From: Firmicutes bacterium UBA3553 | Lineage (GTDB): Bacteria; Bacillota; Clostridia; Tissierellales; Sedimentibacteraceae | NCBI GenBank assembly: GCA_002381185.1 | Contig: DFOA01000017.1 | Location: 122,207 to 186,206, forward strand | Length of the DNA stretch: 64,000 nucleotides | Direction of reading: 5' to 3' | Shown here: positions 33,900 through 43,202 of the stretch, piece by piece | How positions within the stretch are numbered: position 1 is the first letter of the stretch | How the letters are laid out: every line of letters starts with the position of its first letter | Made by a program: the position numbers and the translations under genes | Notes under the pieces: model-generated | Databases searched by the model: none | What the model was told of the DNA's origin: nothing | What the model saw: the letters and a program-made list of their open reading frames with translations, nothing else

Positions 33900-35297
33900 A
33901 TGGAAAGAGATTTATTAATTATAGGCGGAGGTCCGGGCGGTTACGAAGCAGCAATAAGAGGTGCCCAGTTGGGAGCAAAGGTGACTCTTATAGAGGAAGA
34001 TAAATTAGGCGGAACATGCTTGAACAGAGGTTGTATACCTACAAAGGCTCTATATAAGAATGCTGAAGTAATTAACTCTTTAAAAAACTTGGATGAATTC
34101 GGAGTAAAATTAAGTGATTATAACCTTGATATGAAAAAGGTTCAGAGCAGAAAAAATGAAGTTGTCAATAAATTGGTGTCCGGCATTGACCAACTGTTAA
34201 AAGGAAACGGCGTTGAAGTAATAAAAGGCAGGGCATCCTTTAAGGGAAATAAGATTATTGAAGTTGCTACTGAAAAAGGTACCGAGGAATTGTCAGCAGA
34301 AAACATAATTATAGCAACAGGTTCTTCGACCTCAGCTGTACCAGTGCCGGGAATTGATCTGCCCGGTGTTGTAACAAGCGATGAAATATTAAATTTTAAT
34401 GAGGTTCCAAAAAGCCTTGCAATACTGGGTGGAGGTGTTGTTGGAATTGAGTTTGCAGGTATATTTGCTTCTCTCGGCACTCAGGTTACAATAATTGAAT
34501 TTCTGCCTAAAATATTGTATAGATTGGATGATGAGCTTTCTAAAAAATTGAGTGTTTATTTAAAGAAGCAAGGAATAAAGATTATAACAAGCTCTGCACT
34601 AAAAGAAGTTCAGCCATCAGATGAAGGATTAAAGTTAATAGTTGGAAATGATAAAGGGGCCACAGAATTAGTATGTGATTACATGTTGTCTGCGGCAGGC
34701 AGAAAGCCTAATGTTGAAGGACTTAATTTAGAGCTTTCGAACATTGAATACGACAAAAAAGGAATAAAGGTCGATAGTAATTACAAAACATCTTCAGAGG
34801 GGGTATATGCCATAGGAGATGTTATCGGCGGAGTTATGCTCGCTCATGTTGCTTCAGAAGAAGGAAAAGTATGCGTGGAAAATATTTACGGACATAATTC
34901 CAAGCTAAATTACGATGCAATACCATCATGTGTATTTACTTTCCCGGAAGCTGCGTCAGTGGGTATGACAGAAGATGAAGCCAAAGAAAACAATGTAGAA
35001 TATATAGTAGGCAAGTCAATGTTCGGAGCAAATGGAAAGGCACTTTCCATGGGTGAAGGTGAAGGATTTGTTAAGGTGCTGGCTGAAAAGGAAAGCCACA
35101 GGATAATTGGAGTTCACATTATGGGTCCCCACGCCAGTGACATAGTTCATGACGGTTCATTGTCCATACAGAATGAGCTCACGGTTGAAAGTATTAAAGA
35201 ATCAGTGTTTGCACACCCAACGCTGTCAGAAGTATTTTATGAGGCTATATGCGGATGCATAGGCGAAGCAATACATTCAATACCAAAGAAAAGATAA
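33900..35297 (+). CDS. lpdA: Dihydrolipoyl dehydrogenase (L protein of the glycine cleavage system)
   Basis: 465 residues. FAD loop LIIGGGPGGYEAAI, redox disulfide GGTCLNRGCIPTKAL, NAD loop LGGGVVGIEFAG and C-terminal His-Glu pair in HPTLSEVFYE. It re-oxidises dihydrolipoyl-GcvH with NAD+. An upstream in-frame start overlapping gcvPB was rejected; the ATG directly after the gcvPB stop is used. A second E3 gene (62480) serves the other lipoate complex in the window. Confidence 0.95.
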   Translation: MERDLLIIGGGPGGYEAAIRGAQLGAKVTLIEEDKLGGTCLNRGCIPTKALYKNAEVINSLKNLDEFGVKLSDYNLDMKKVQSRKNEVVNKLVSGIDQLLKGNGVEVIKGRASFKGNKIIEVATEKGTEELSAENIIIATGSSTSAVPVPGIDLPGVVTSDEILNFNEVPKSLAILGGGVVGIEFAGIFASLGTQVTIIEFLPKILYRLDDELSKKLSVYLKKQGIKIITSSALKEVQPSDEGLKLIVGNDKGATELVCDYMLSAAGRKPNVEGLNLELSNIEYDKKGIKVDSNYKTSSEGVYAIGDVIGGVMLAHVASEEGKVCVENIYGHNSKLNYDAIPSCVFTFPEAASVGMTEDEAKENNVEYIVGKSMFGANGKALSMGEGEGFVKVLAEKESHRIIGVHIMGPHASDIVHDGSLSIQNELTVESIKESVFAHPTLSEVFYEAICGCIGEAIHSIPKKR

Positions 35298-35370
35298 TTA
35301 TGATACATAAATACAGTTTATGTTAATAATAAGCATAGAGGCCTAATGCTGTTAAGTTAAAGAAATGATT

Positions 35371-35400
35371 AAAAAACAGAGTGTTAAAACTCTGTTTTTT
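35371..35400 (+). terminator. Terminator of the gcv operon
   Basis: A 12-bp stem AAAAAACAGAGT / ACTCTGTTTTTT with a 6-nt loop (35371-35400); the symmetrical A and T runs let it work in either direction. Confidence 0.88.
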
Positions 35401-35479
35401 AATTAATAAATTTGTAATGACTGGTTAAATTTCTATATCTGCTTAAAATATTACATTTCACGTCTCCTATAAATTACCA

Positions 35480-36376
35480 TTATTTAAAAATAGAAATAAG
35501 AAATTCACTTTTTAAAAAATCATCAAGACTATTATTAAAACTCTCCAGAGCTTTCATCCTATTTGGGATAGGGTTTTTATTTGTAATTTGATAGCATACT
35601 CGTTCTGGAGGCGGGTCCGCAATTTCTGAAATTATTATAGCACTATTACGTAATTTTCTAGCTACTGAGATTGGTACAATTGACCAGAAGTCGGGAACAT
35701 CTATAAATGAACTCAGCAATGATGCTGTATCAACAGTCGAGAATTTTCGAGGGCGGTTCTCCCATAAGGCATCATGCCATGATTGGAAGGTGGGACCATG
35801 GTACATGAATATTTCCTTGTCAGGATCAAGGTCTGTTGTATGAATCATTTTGGGAAAACAAGAGCAAGACGAAGAAATTACAACCATCCTTTCGCTGAAT
35901 AACGATTTGCATATAATGTTTTTGTACGGAAGCTCCCATAATACAAATCCGGTATCTATTTCATGGTTTTCAATCATTTTGTAGATGGTGACAGTCCAAT
36001 GAGAGCCTACATTCACAACCATATGTGTATTACTTTTCAAAATCTTTTTATACAATTCATAAAATATATAGGTGTTTAAACTGTCCACACCGCCTATATT
36101 AAGTTCATATAAGGTTTTTTGTGTCTTCCAGACCTCAGTATCTTTGTACAAGGATATCCATCTTTTTGCAATATCCGTAAATTCCTCGCCTTTGGCGGTT
36201 AAGGTTATAAAGCCCTTTCCTTGTTCACGCTGTATAAGCTCGGTTCCTATTTCCTGCTCAAGAGTCTTTAAACGGTAGCTAACTGTTGATTGTGATAAAA
36301 AAAGTATTTCAGCTGCTTTAGATAAGCTTCTTGTCTCGGTAATAGCCAGAAATGTTTCTATATTAGTATAATCCAT
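35480..36376 (-). CDS. LysR-family transcriptional regulator
   Basis: 298 residues. The N-terminal helix-turn-helix (about 1-60: ETFLAITETRSLSKAAEILFLSQSTVSYRLKTLE, in parts) is typical, followed by a periplasmic-binding-type effector domain. It is divergent from the symporter/PLP-enzyme pair, and an ATC-N9-GAT box overlaps its own -10 region, so it probably represses itself and regulates the divergent genes. GGAGG precedes the ATG. The effector may be the transported amino acid or acid. Confidence 0.93.
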   Translation of the reverse strand: MDYTNIETFLAITETRSLSKAAEILFLSQSTVSYRLKTLEQEIGTELIQREQGKGFITLTAKGEEFTDIAKRWISLYKDTEVWKTQKTLYELNIGGVDSLNTYIFYELYKKILKSNTHMVVNVGSHWTVTIYKMIENHEIDTGFVLWELPYKNIICKSLFSERMVVISSSCSCFPKMIHTTDLDPDKEIFMYHGPTFQSWHDALWENRPRKFSTVDTASLLSSFIDVPDFWSIVPISVARKLRNSAIIISEIADPPPERVCYQITNKNPIPNRMKALESFNNSLDDFLKSEFLISIFK

Positions 36377-36391
36377 AAACAGCCTCCAAAA

Positions 36392-36441
36392 TATAATATC
36401 GAATTTTTAGATATTATACATCAAACCTTTCAGTTTTACAA
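36392..36441 (-). promoter_or_regulatory. LysR-type box and overlapping promoter
   Basis: TATAATATC (36392-36400) / GATATTATA (36410-36418) is a perfect 9-bp inverted repeat with the ATC-N9-GAT core of many LysR boxes. On the minus strand TTGTAA (36441-36436), a 17-bp spacer and TATAAT (36418-36413) form the regulator promoter inside it. Confidence 0.7.
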
Positions 36442-36588
36442 ATATTAAAAATAATATTATAATAATTAAGGAAAACGAATTCGTATTATAACAGCAGCTG
36501 TTAAGATTTATATTAGTGTATGAAAACATTTTTAAATCCAGAGCAGAATGCGATTGCATCTGCAAAATAATTATGGAGGAGTATTTGT

Positions 36589-37815
36589 ATGGAAAAAGTT
36601 AGAAAATTATCACTTGGAAAACAAATTTTAATCGGAATTATTGTAGGTCTGGTAATTGGAATTGTTTCCCCAAAGTCAGCAGAAATGATATCACCTTTAG
36701 GGGCTGTATTTTTGAGGTTATTGAAAATGCTGATTGTTCCTTTGGTGTTTTTCAGTATTACCAGTGGAGTTTGTAAAATGGGAGATGTAAAACAGCTCCG
36801 TACTGTAGGTTTACGATTTGTACTGTATATAATTATTACATCAGGACTAAGTGCAGTCGTTGGAATATTGGCAGGTTTTATTATACGACCGGGTACAGGA
36901 ACAACCGAATTCTTGAACACGGCGGAAGTTGTTGAGAGTGTACCTTACAGCTTTATTGACAACGTTGTTTCATGGGTGCCGGATAACGTTGTGCAGGCAA
37001 TGGCAACAGCAAATATGCTTCAAATTATTTTCTTTGCCATTTTCCTTGGAGTAGCTTTATTGTCTCTCGGTGAAAAAGTAAAACCAATGATTTCCCTTAT
37101 TGATCAGGGAAGTGATGTGATGCTGAAAATTACGGAGTTTGTTATGGCATTTTCTCCTATAGGTATTGCTTCCCTAATGGCAACCATGATAACTACAATC
37201 AGCGGTTCAACCATGAAAGAAGTGCTTGAATTCATAATAACAGACAATATTTGCGCACTTATCATCTTATTTGTTTTTTATCCGTTAGTTATTAAGGTTT
37301 TTGCAAAGGTCAATCCTGTGACTTTTATGAAAAAAATTACCGAACCTATGCTTGTTGCCGTATCTACCACATCTTCGGCAGCTACACTGCCTGTATCTAT
37401 CCGCACGGCAGAGGAAAAACTGGGACTTCCAGAAAATATCTACGGATTTACGCTTCCTTTGGGGAATACCTGCGGGATGAACGGATTTGCACTTTTCATC
37501 GGTCTGTGTTGTATCTTTGCATCCAACTTGTACGGGTTTGATATTACGTTCGGAAGAATAGCGCAGTTTGTTTTTCTGGGGATTATTCTTTCAATAGGAG
37601 CTGCCGGAGTAAAAGGTGCCGGTATTGTAATGTCGACGGTATTATTGGAAGCATTGGGCATGCCTTTGTCACTGATTCCAATTTTGGCAGCAATTTGGCC
37701 TACTATTGACCCTGCGCATACAACATTGAATAATGTCAGTGACCTGGTAGGCACAGCCGTTGTGGCAAAACAATTAGGAAAGATGGATATGGAGGTATTT
37801 AATAACGCTGTATAG
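36589..37815 (+). CDS. Dicarboxylate/amino-acid:cation symporter family (DAACS), divergent binding site
   Basis: 408 residues with the glutamate-transporter-homolog architecture (about eight helices and two hairpin loops). The hairpin-1 motif TTSSAATLPVS is intact. The normally strict NMDGT motif of helix 7 reads GMNGF (residues 296-300). In helix 8, the substrate-site pattern keeps Asp374, Asn381 and Asp385, but the position of the side-chain-carboxylate-binding Arg (Arg397 in GltPh) is His377. So the fold is certain, but substrate and ion coupling probably differ from Glu/Asp transporters. AGGAG precedes the ATG; a PLP enzyme follows 47 nt on. Confidence 0.88.
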   Translation: MEKVRKLSLGKQILIGIIVGLVIGIVSPKSAEMISPLGAVFLRLLKMLIVPLVFFSITSGVCKMGDVKQLRTVGLRFVLYIIITSGLSAVVGILAGFIIRPGTGTTEFLNTAEVVESVPYSFIDNVVSWVPDNVVQAMATANMLQIIFFAIFLGVALLSLGEKVKPMISLIDQGSDVMLKITEFVMAFSPIGIASLMATMITTISGSTMKEVLEFIITDNICALIILFVFYPLVIKVFAKVNPVTFMKKITEPMLVAVSTTSSAATLPVSIRTAEEKLGLPENIYGFTLPLGNTCGMNGFALFIGLCCIFASNLYGFDITFGRIAQFVFLGIILSIGAAGVKGAGIVMSTVLLEALGMPLSLIPILAAIWPTIDPAHTTLNNVSDLVGTAVVAKQLGKMDMEVFNNAV

Positions 37816-37862
37816 CTGAAATTTAAATAAATATAATTATAAAGTTATTCGGAGGCATAATA

Positions 37863-39155
37863 ATGAACGACAAAATCAATCATGGACAGCTTTTTGACGA
37901 GCAGCTGTCAAAAGAAATAAAGGGACTGTTTTATCATGTGGATGAGGATCCTGTTTTAAATAGGAAAAGGATATTTTTTGACAATGCGGGCGGCTCACTA
38001 AGACTAAAAAAAGCAAATGATGTGTTTAAAAATATGGATGAACTGCCGGATTGCCCTGAGCATTCCAACTATACCGCAAGATGGCTGTTAAGTGTCCAAG
38101 AAAAGGCATATGAGGATATCAGAACAATATTCAATGCAAAATCAGGAAGTATAGTAACTTCTTTGACGGCTTCAATGGTAATTTTTGAAATGAACAGAGC
38201 CATAATCGAAAACGTGCCGGGCACCAATGTTGTGACTACAGCACTTGAACATCCTTCTGCATATGATTCGGTGGTAAGCTATGCCGAAAAAACGGGAAAG
38301 GAAGTGAGGGTTGCTAAAACCAATCCTGTAACAGGAGGAGTTGACGTAAGTGAGATTACAAAGCTGGTTGACAAGGATACTTGCCTTTTGAGCTTCATAT
38401 ATGCTTCAAATATCTCAGGTGCTGTTCTCGATGTGGAATCGATAATAAAGGAATGCAGAAAAATAAAACCTGATCTTTACATTGTGGTAGATTCGGTACA
38501 GCATACGCCTCACGGTGCTTTAGACTTAGAGAAAACTCCTGTTGACGGTATTAATTTTGCACCGTATAAATTTTTCGGCACAAGAGGTTTCGGAGTAGGG
38601 CTTATGTCTGAAAGAGCCGCAATGCTTCCTCACAATAAACTGATTGCAAAGTCTGTTGATGAATGGGAGCTTGGAAGCCCTGCACCTTCGCAGTTTGCGT
38701 CAATAACAGAAATAGTTGATTATGTGTGCTGGATAGGTGCGAAATTTACAGATTTAGAAAATAGAAGAGAATTATATGCAGAAGGTATGAACAGAATAAA
38801 TCTTCACGAAAGGGCATTGATGTATCGCATGCTGAACGGATCTGATAAAGCTGAAGGACTAAGAAATATTAAGGGCGTTAATGTATATTTGGATTATGAA
38901 GATCTTTCAACAAGGGATTTCATAATGGCTGTGGGATTTGACAATATAGATTGCCTTAAGGCTGTCAAAGAATATGAAAAAAGAGGAGTAATTACTTTTG
39001 AAAGAATTGCTTCAAGCTTATATTCCAAAAGGATGCTTGATTCATTCGGCATTGAGGGAATTGTGAGAGTATCTCCGCTTCATTGCCACGATGTGAACGA
39101 TATTGATGAGTTCTTGAAAATTACAAAAGAAATTTCTCAATTATTTAATGATTAA
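37863..39155 (+). CDS. Class V PLP-dependent aminotransferase / cysteine-desulfurase-like enzyme
   Basis: 430 residues. Class V fold motifs: FFDNAGGSL at the N-terminus, ALEHPSAYDSV, VVDSVQHTPHGALD (cofactor Asp and His) and the Schiff-base Lys in FAPYKFFGTRGFGVG. The active-site loop of NifS/IscS desulfurases with its catalytic Cys is not apparent, so lyase, epimerase or transaminase chemistry is more likely. Co-transcribed with the unusual symporter, so its substrate is probably what that symporter imports. Confidence 0.85.
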   Translation: MNDKINHGQLFDEQLSKEIKGLFYHVDEDPVLNRKRIFFDNAGGSLRLKKANDVFKNMDELPDCPEHSNYTARWLLSVQEKAYEDIRTIFNAKSGSIVTSLTASMVIFEMNRAIIENVPGTNVVTTALEHPSAYDSVVSYAEKTGKEVRVAKTNPVTGGVDVSEITKLVDKDTCLLSFIYASNISGAVLDVESIIKECRKIKPDLYIVVDSVQHTPHGALDLEKTPVDGINFAPYKFFGTRGFGVGLMSERAAMLPHNKLIAKSVDEWELGSPAPSQFASITEIVDYVCWIGAKFTDLENRRELYAEGMNRINLHERALMYRMLNGSDKAEGLRNIKGVNVYLDYEDLSTRDFIMAVGFDNIDCLKAVKEYEKRGVITFERIASSLYSKRMLDSFGIEGIVRVSPLHCHDVNDIDEFLKITKEISQLFND

Positions 39156-39264
39156 CCAGCTCTAAGATTCCCGTATCCTAAACGAGGGGTGAGAGCGACT
39201 AAGTTACCAAATAAGGGATACTAACTTTCAGGTGGGTTTAAGGACTTCATTTGAAAGTTAGTAT
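39156..39264. other. Unexplained structured intergenic element
   Basis: The 258-nt gap before guaA contains three nested pairings: GCTCT (39159-39163) with AGAGC (39192-39196), CCCGT (39170-39174) with ACGAGGG inside it, and a 13-bp perfect helix ATACTAACTTTCA (39218-39230) / TGAAAGTTAGTAT (39252-39264). AAGTTA (39201-39206) competes for TAACTT, and the hairpin loop ATCCT can pair with AGGGAT (39214-39219) as a pseudoknot. It could be a small RNA, a regulatory leader, or the palindromic end of a lost IS200/IS605-type element. Confidence 0.45.
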
Positions 39265-39413
39265 GCTTTAATGATATGTTAGGTAAAAAGCATCCTTGAC
39301 AAACATTGCAAGCGTTTTAGATGGCTTGTGCTGTTTAATTATCAATTGACATGTATAAGTTTTTTTGATAATCTATATAAAAAATAAGGTCGCTTACCTA
39401 AGAGGAGTTAAAA

Positions 39414-40946
39414 ATGATATTAATAGTTGATTTTGGCGCACAGTACAGTCAACTCATTGCCAGAAGAGTTAGAGAAGCAAATGTCTATTGTGAAATAGTG
39501 CCATACACATTTTCAATCGATAAAATTAAAGAAAAAGAGCCAAATGGAATTATTCTTTCCGGAGGACCGGCAAGTGTTTATGTAGAAAATGCTCCGAGTA
39601 TTTCAAATGAAATATTTAACTTGGGAGTTCCTGTGCTGGGCATATGCTACGGCGGACAATTTATAGCTCAGGAATTTGGAGGAAAGGTTAACAGAGCAGA
39701 TTCAAGAGAATACGGAAGAGTTAAACTTCAAATATTGTCAGACGATAATTTGTTTAAAGGAATTGAACAGGATTCATTGTGCTGGATGAGCCATACAGAT
39801 TATATCGAAAAGGCTCCTGAAGGCTTTGAGATTACTGCAAAATCGGAAACATGCCCTGTATGTGCCATGAAAAATGATGAAAAGAAAATTTATGCAGTAC
39901 AGTTCCATCCTGAAGTTGAACACACTGAAAAAGGGAGGGAAATAATTAATAACTTCCTATTTAATGTGTGCGGAATGGCAAAAGACTGGAACATGGGCAA
40001 CTTTGCAGAAGAAACAATTGCAAAAATCAAAGCACAGGTTGGAGACAAAAAAGCTCTTTGTGCCTTGTCAGGAGGAGTTGATTCATCTGTTGCGGCAGTA
40101 ATGATTCACAGAGCAATCGGTTCAAATTTAATTTGCGTATTTGTTGACCATGGTCTTCTTAGAAAGGATGAGGGAGATCAGGTCGAAAGAGTATTTAAAG
40201 AAAAATTCAACATGAATTTAATAAGAGTAAATGCAGGAGAAAGATTCCTAGGCAAATTAGCAGGAGTAACGGAGCCTGAACAAAAAAGAAAAATTATCGG
40301 TGAAGAATTTATCCGTGTATTCGAAGAAGAAAAACAAAAGCTTAAGGATAAATTTGGTCACATTGATTATCTTGTGCAAGGAACAATTTACCCGGATGTT
40401 ATAGAAAGCGGTACAGCAACTGCCTCAGTTATCAAGAGCCACCACAATGTTGGAGGATTGCCTGAAGATGTGGATTTTGAACTTCTTGAACCACTTAGAC
40501 AATTGTTTAAGGATGAGGTTCGTCAGGTAGGAAGGGAACTTGGAATTCCGGAAGAAATAGTTGAAAGACAGCCTTTCCCCGGACCAGGCTTAGCAATCCG
40601 TGTATTGGGAGAAATAACTGAGGACAAATTAAAAATAGTAAGAGAAGCTGACTTCATATTCAGAGATGAAATAAAAAAAGCAGGTCTTCAAAACAAAATA
40701 TGGCAATACTTCGCATGCCTTCCAAACATCAGAAGCGTAGGCGTTATGGGAGATGAAAGAACATATTCTCACACTGTAGCCCTGAGAGCAGTTAATTCAA
40801 CAGACGGCATGACATCCGACTGGTCAAGAATACCATATGAAGTATTGGAGAAGGTATCAAACAGAATAGTTAATGAAGTAGATAATGTAAACAGAATTGT
40901 ATACGATATCACAAGCAAACCACCTGCTACTATTGAGTGGGAATAG
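39414..40946 (+). CDS. guaA: GMP synthase (glutamine-hydrolysing)
   Basis: 510 residues. The N-terminal class I glutamine amidotransferase (about 1-195) has SGGPASV, nucleophile Cys in LGICYGGQ and the His-Glu pair in FHPEVEHT. The ATP-pyrophosphatase domain carries the P-loop LSGGVDSSV, and the C-terminal dimerisation domain ends TSKPPATIEWE. It converts XMP to GMP. GAGGAG precedes the ATG. No guanine riboswitch core was recognised upstream. The 3' end of guaA is a known target for integrative elements, and an integrase remnant lies directly after it. Confidence 0.97.
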   Translation: MILIVDFGAQYSQLIARRVREANVYCEIVPYTFSIDKIKEKEPNGIILSGGPASVYVENAPSISNEIFNLGVPVLGICYGGQFIAQEFGGKVNRADSREYGRVKLQILSDDNLFKGIEQDSLCWMSHTDYIEKAPEGFEITAKSETCPVCAMKNDEKKIYAVQFHPEVEHTEKGREIINNFLFNVCGMAKDWNMGNFAEETIAKIKAQVGDKKALCALSGGVDSSVAAVMIHRAIGSNLICVFVDHGLLRKDEGDQVERVFKEKFNMNLIRVNAGERFLGKLAGVTEPEQKRKIIGEEFIRVFEEEKQKLKDKFGHIDYLVQGTIYPDVIESGTATASVIKSHHNVGGLPEDVDFELLEPLRQLFKDEVRQVGRELGIPEEIVERQPFPGPGLAIRVLGEITEDKLKIVREADFIFRDEIKKAGLQNKIWQYFACLPNIRSVGVMGDERTYSHTVALRAVNSTDGMTSDWSRIPYEVLEKVSNRIVNEVDNVNRIVYDITSKPPATIEWE

Positions 40947-40989
40947 AAAATTGTTTAAATTTCAATTATTGTTCTGATTTAGATTTTAT

Positions 40990-41050
40990 AATGACCGTGT
41001 TAGATTTTTGAAGTATTTTTGAAAATCATATACGGTCATTTTAAATTTTT
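40990..41050 (+). terminator. Terminator of guaA
   Basis: AATGACCGT (40990-40998) pairs with ACGGTCATT (41032-41040), with a long loop and a TTAAATTTTTT tail. Confidence 0.65.
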
Positions 41051-41070
41051 TGAGCCAAAAAGGAGGCGGC

Positions 41071-41328
41071 GTGTACGAGATTAAGCGTGGAGACATTAAA
41101 ACGAATAGGGTAATGGCAAGTAAACCTAGTCAAAACGAGACATTCAAGGAATTAGGCGAAGAATTTTTAAGAAATTCAGAAGTAAGAGGGCTGTCAGAGT
41201 GGACGATAAAAAGTTATAGGCATCAAATCAGTTATTTCCTTGAATTTGCAGGGGATGAACTGAAGTGTAAGGATATAGTATTAAATTTATTAGAGGAATA
41301 TATACTCTACATGAAGGAACAAAAATAG
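41071..41328 (+). pseudogene. Tyrosine recombinase/integrase, truncated after the core-binding domain
   Basis: 85 residues from GTG 41071 (GGAGG upstream). The SAM-like core-binding domain of phage integrases/XerC is clear: FKELGEEFLRNSEVRGLSEWTIKSYRHQISYFLEFAGD continues to LLEEYILYMKEQK, here cited in parts. The catalytic domain with the Arg-His-Arg-Tyr set is absent; a stop follows and the next 300 bases do not continue it. It is a remnant of an island integrated at guaA. Confidence 0.7.
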
Positions 41329-41646
41329 GTTTGAGTGGGTGGGTTAGTCATTCTGGTAATAACTACAACTGGTCTGAATAATCCACGAGTTCGAATAATA
41401 GACATAAAAATTGATATATATGTTTAAAAATTAAGTTAATCCTTTAAATTTACAATTTAATACAAAGTTGATATAAATGTTCCACGAGCAAATAAAATGG
41501 CTGTTTTAAGGTTGTATTTAAGTATTTAAAAGTATATAATTAAACAATAGTATTGCTTTTGTACGTGAAATATATCGTAAGGATATTAAATTAAAATAAA
41601 TACATGCAAATGACATATTAAAGGTATTATCAAAGGAGGACATTTA
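41329..41646. other. Gene-free AT-rich spacer before the restriction-modification genes
   Basis: Apart from the TTGAGTGGG repeat at its start and the AAGGAGG ribosome site at its end, I see no coding frame, hairpin or convincing promoter here. It may include decayed island sequence. Confidence 0.4.
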
Positions 41647-43194
41647 ATGCCAATCTTAAATTGGATAGGGAAAGAGAAAGTAATTAATCATCATTTGGAT
41701 GTTCCATACAAAGTATTAGAGCGTAAGTATGATTTTTATGATGACGAACAATACATAGAAGAAAAATATTATGAAAATAAAATAATTCGTGGAGATAATT
41801 TAGAGGCATTAAAAGCCTTGTTACCGCAATATGAAGGTAAAATTGATTGCATATATATCGACCCACCTTATAATACAGGGAATGAAAAATGGGTGTATAA
41901 CGATAATGTAAATGACTCAAAGATTAGAAAATGGTTGGGTGAAGTTGTGGGGAAAGAGGGCGAAGATTTATCTCGTCATGACAAATGGCTTTGTATGATG
42001 TATCCTCGATTGAAGTTACTTCAAAAACTTCTCGCTAATGATGGAGTAATTTTTATAAGCATTGATGATAATGAACAGGCTAATCTAAAATTAATTTGTG
42101 ATGAAATTTTTGGGGCTTCAAATTTTATTTCTGAGATGATTTGGCAAAAAAGAAAAGGTGGAGGTAATGACTCATTTTTCATTGGTGTAGACCATGAATA
42201 TATAATTGTCTATGCAAAAGATAAAACAAAGCAAAATAAAAAGTGGCGTATTCCATACTCAAAAGATTATTTAAAAAGATATAAATATGAAGATGAGAAA
42301 GGTAGATATTATTATGATACGCTTTCTCGTCCAGGATTAAACAACCCAATTATTTATGATGTGGAATGCCCAGATGGGTCTATTATTAAGAATGGTACTT
42401 GGCAAATTTCGGAAAGTACATTCAAAAAAGAACTTGAAATGGGTGAAGTCAATTTTATAGAAAATAAAAATGGTGGATTTACTGTAGTACATAAAGTAAG
42501 GATGCCTGAAGGTAGAGTTTTCCGCTCAATTCTTAATGAAGTTAGCAATAAGGATGCAGCTGATGAAATGGAAAAGATTTTTGGAAGTAAAAAAGAGTTT
42601 TCTACACCAAAACCAGTTAAGCTTATTACAGACTTAATTAGCTTATCTGCCAATAAAGATGCAATCATTCTGGACAGCTTTGCTGGTTCTGGCACTACTG
42701 CTCATGCTGTACTAAATTTGAATAAAGAAGATAGTGGTAAACGTAAATTTATTCTTGTTGAAATGGAAGAGTATGCGGAGAATATAACAGCTGAACGGGT
42801 AAGACGTGTAATTAGAGGCTATAATGGTGTTGAGGGAACTGGTGGAAACTTTAGTTTTTATGATTTGGGAGAGCCGTTATTAATTGAAAATGATTATATA
42901 AATGAAAATATACCACTAAATAAAATTAGAGAATATGTATATTTTATGGAAACAAAACAGGCTTTATATCAGAAAAATGATAACTATTACCTTGATTCAT
43001 ACAATGATATTGCTTATTATTTTTATTATGAAAAAGACAGTATTACTACTCTTAATTATGAATTCTTGAGAAAGATTGAGAAATCAGCAGAAAGATATGT
43101 GATTTATGCTGATGTTACAACATTAAGTGAAGATGAATTATTAAAATATAATATTACGTTTAAGAAAATTCCTCGTGATATAGCGAGATTGTAG
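41647..43194 (+). CDS. mod: Type III restriction-modification methyltransferase (Mod)
   Basis: 515 residues. The catalytic motif IV (DPPYNTG, about residue 76) precedes motif I (DSFAGSGTTAHAVL, about residue 343), the beta-class order of adenine-N6 methyltransferases in type III systems. The central variable region (about 165-310) is the target-recognition domain. It methylates one strand of an asymmetric site and also directs the Res subunit. AAGGAGG precedes the ATG; res follows after eight bases. No simple-sequence repeat able to phase-vary the gene is visible. Confidence 0.93.
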   Translation: MPILNWIGKEKVINHHLDVPYKVLERKYDFYDDEQYIEEKYYENKIIRGDNLEALKALLPQYEGKIDCIYIDPPYNTGNEKWVYNDNVNDSKIRKWLGEVVGKEGEDLSRHDKWLCMMYPRLKLLQKLLANDGVIFISIDDNEQANLKLICDEIFGASNFISEMIWQKRKGGGNDSFFIGVDHEYIIVYAKDKTKQNKKWRIPYSKDYLKRYKYEDEKGRYYYDTLSRPGLNNPIIYDVECPDGSIIKNGTWQISESTFKKELEMGEVNFIENKNGGFTVVHKVRMPEGRVFRSILNEVSNKDAADEMEKIFGSKKEFSTPKPVKLITDLISLSANKDAIILDSFAGSGTTAHAVLNLNKEDSGKRKFILVEMEEYAENITAERVRRVIRGYNGVEGTGGNFSFYDLGEPLLIENDYINENIPLNKIREYVYFMETKQALYQKNDNYYLDSYNDIAYYFYYEKDSITTLNYEFLRKIEKSAERYVIYADVTTLSEDELLKYNITFKKIPRDIARL

Positions 43195-43202
43195 GTGATG
43201 AA

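Larger units (their letters stand above)
40933..41339. repeat. Candidate attachment-site remnants flanking an integrase fragment
   Basis: TTGAGTGGG occurs at the guaA 3' end (40933-40941) and again just after the integrase fragment (41331-41339). A 9-bp direct repeat over a truncated recombinase at guaA is what a decayed or excised guaA-specific island would leave. Confidence 0.45.

Noticed and set aside
39265..39413. Guanine (purine) riboswitch upstream of guaA
   Set aside because: The conserved purine aptamer core was not found; only generic hairpins (CAAGC/GCTTG near 39308-39329) and a possible TTGACA promoter are present.
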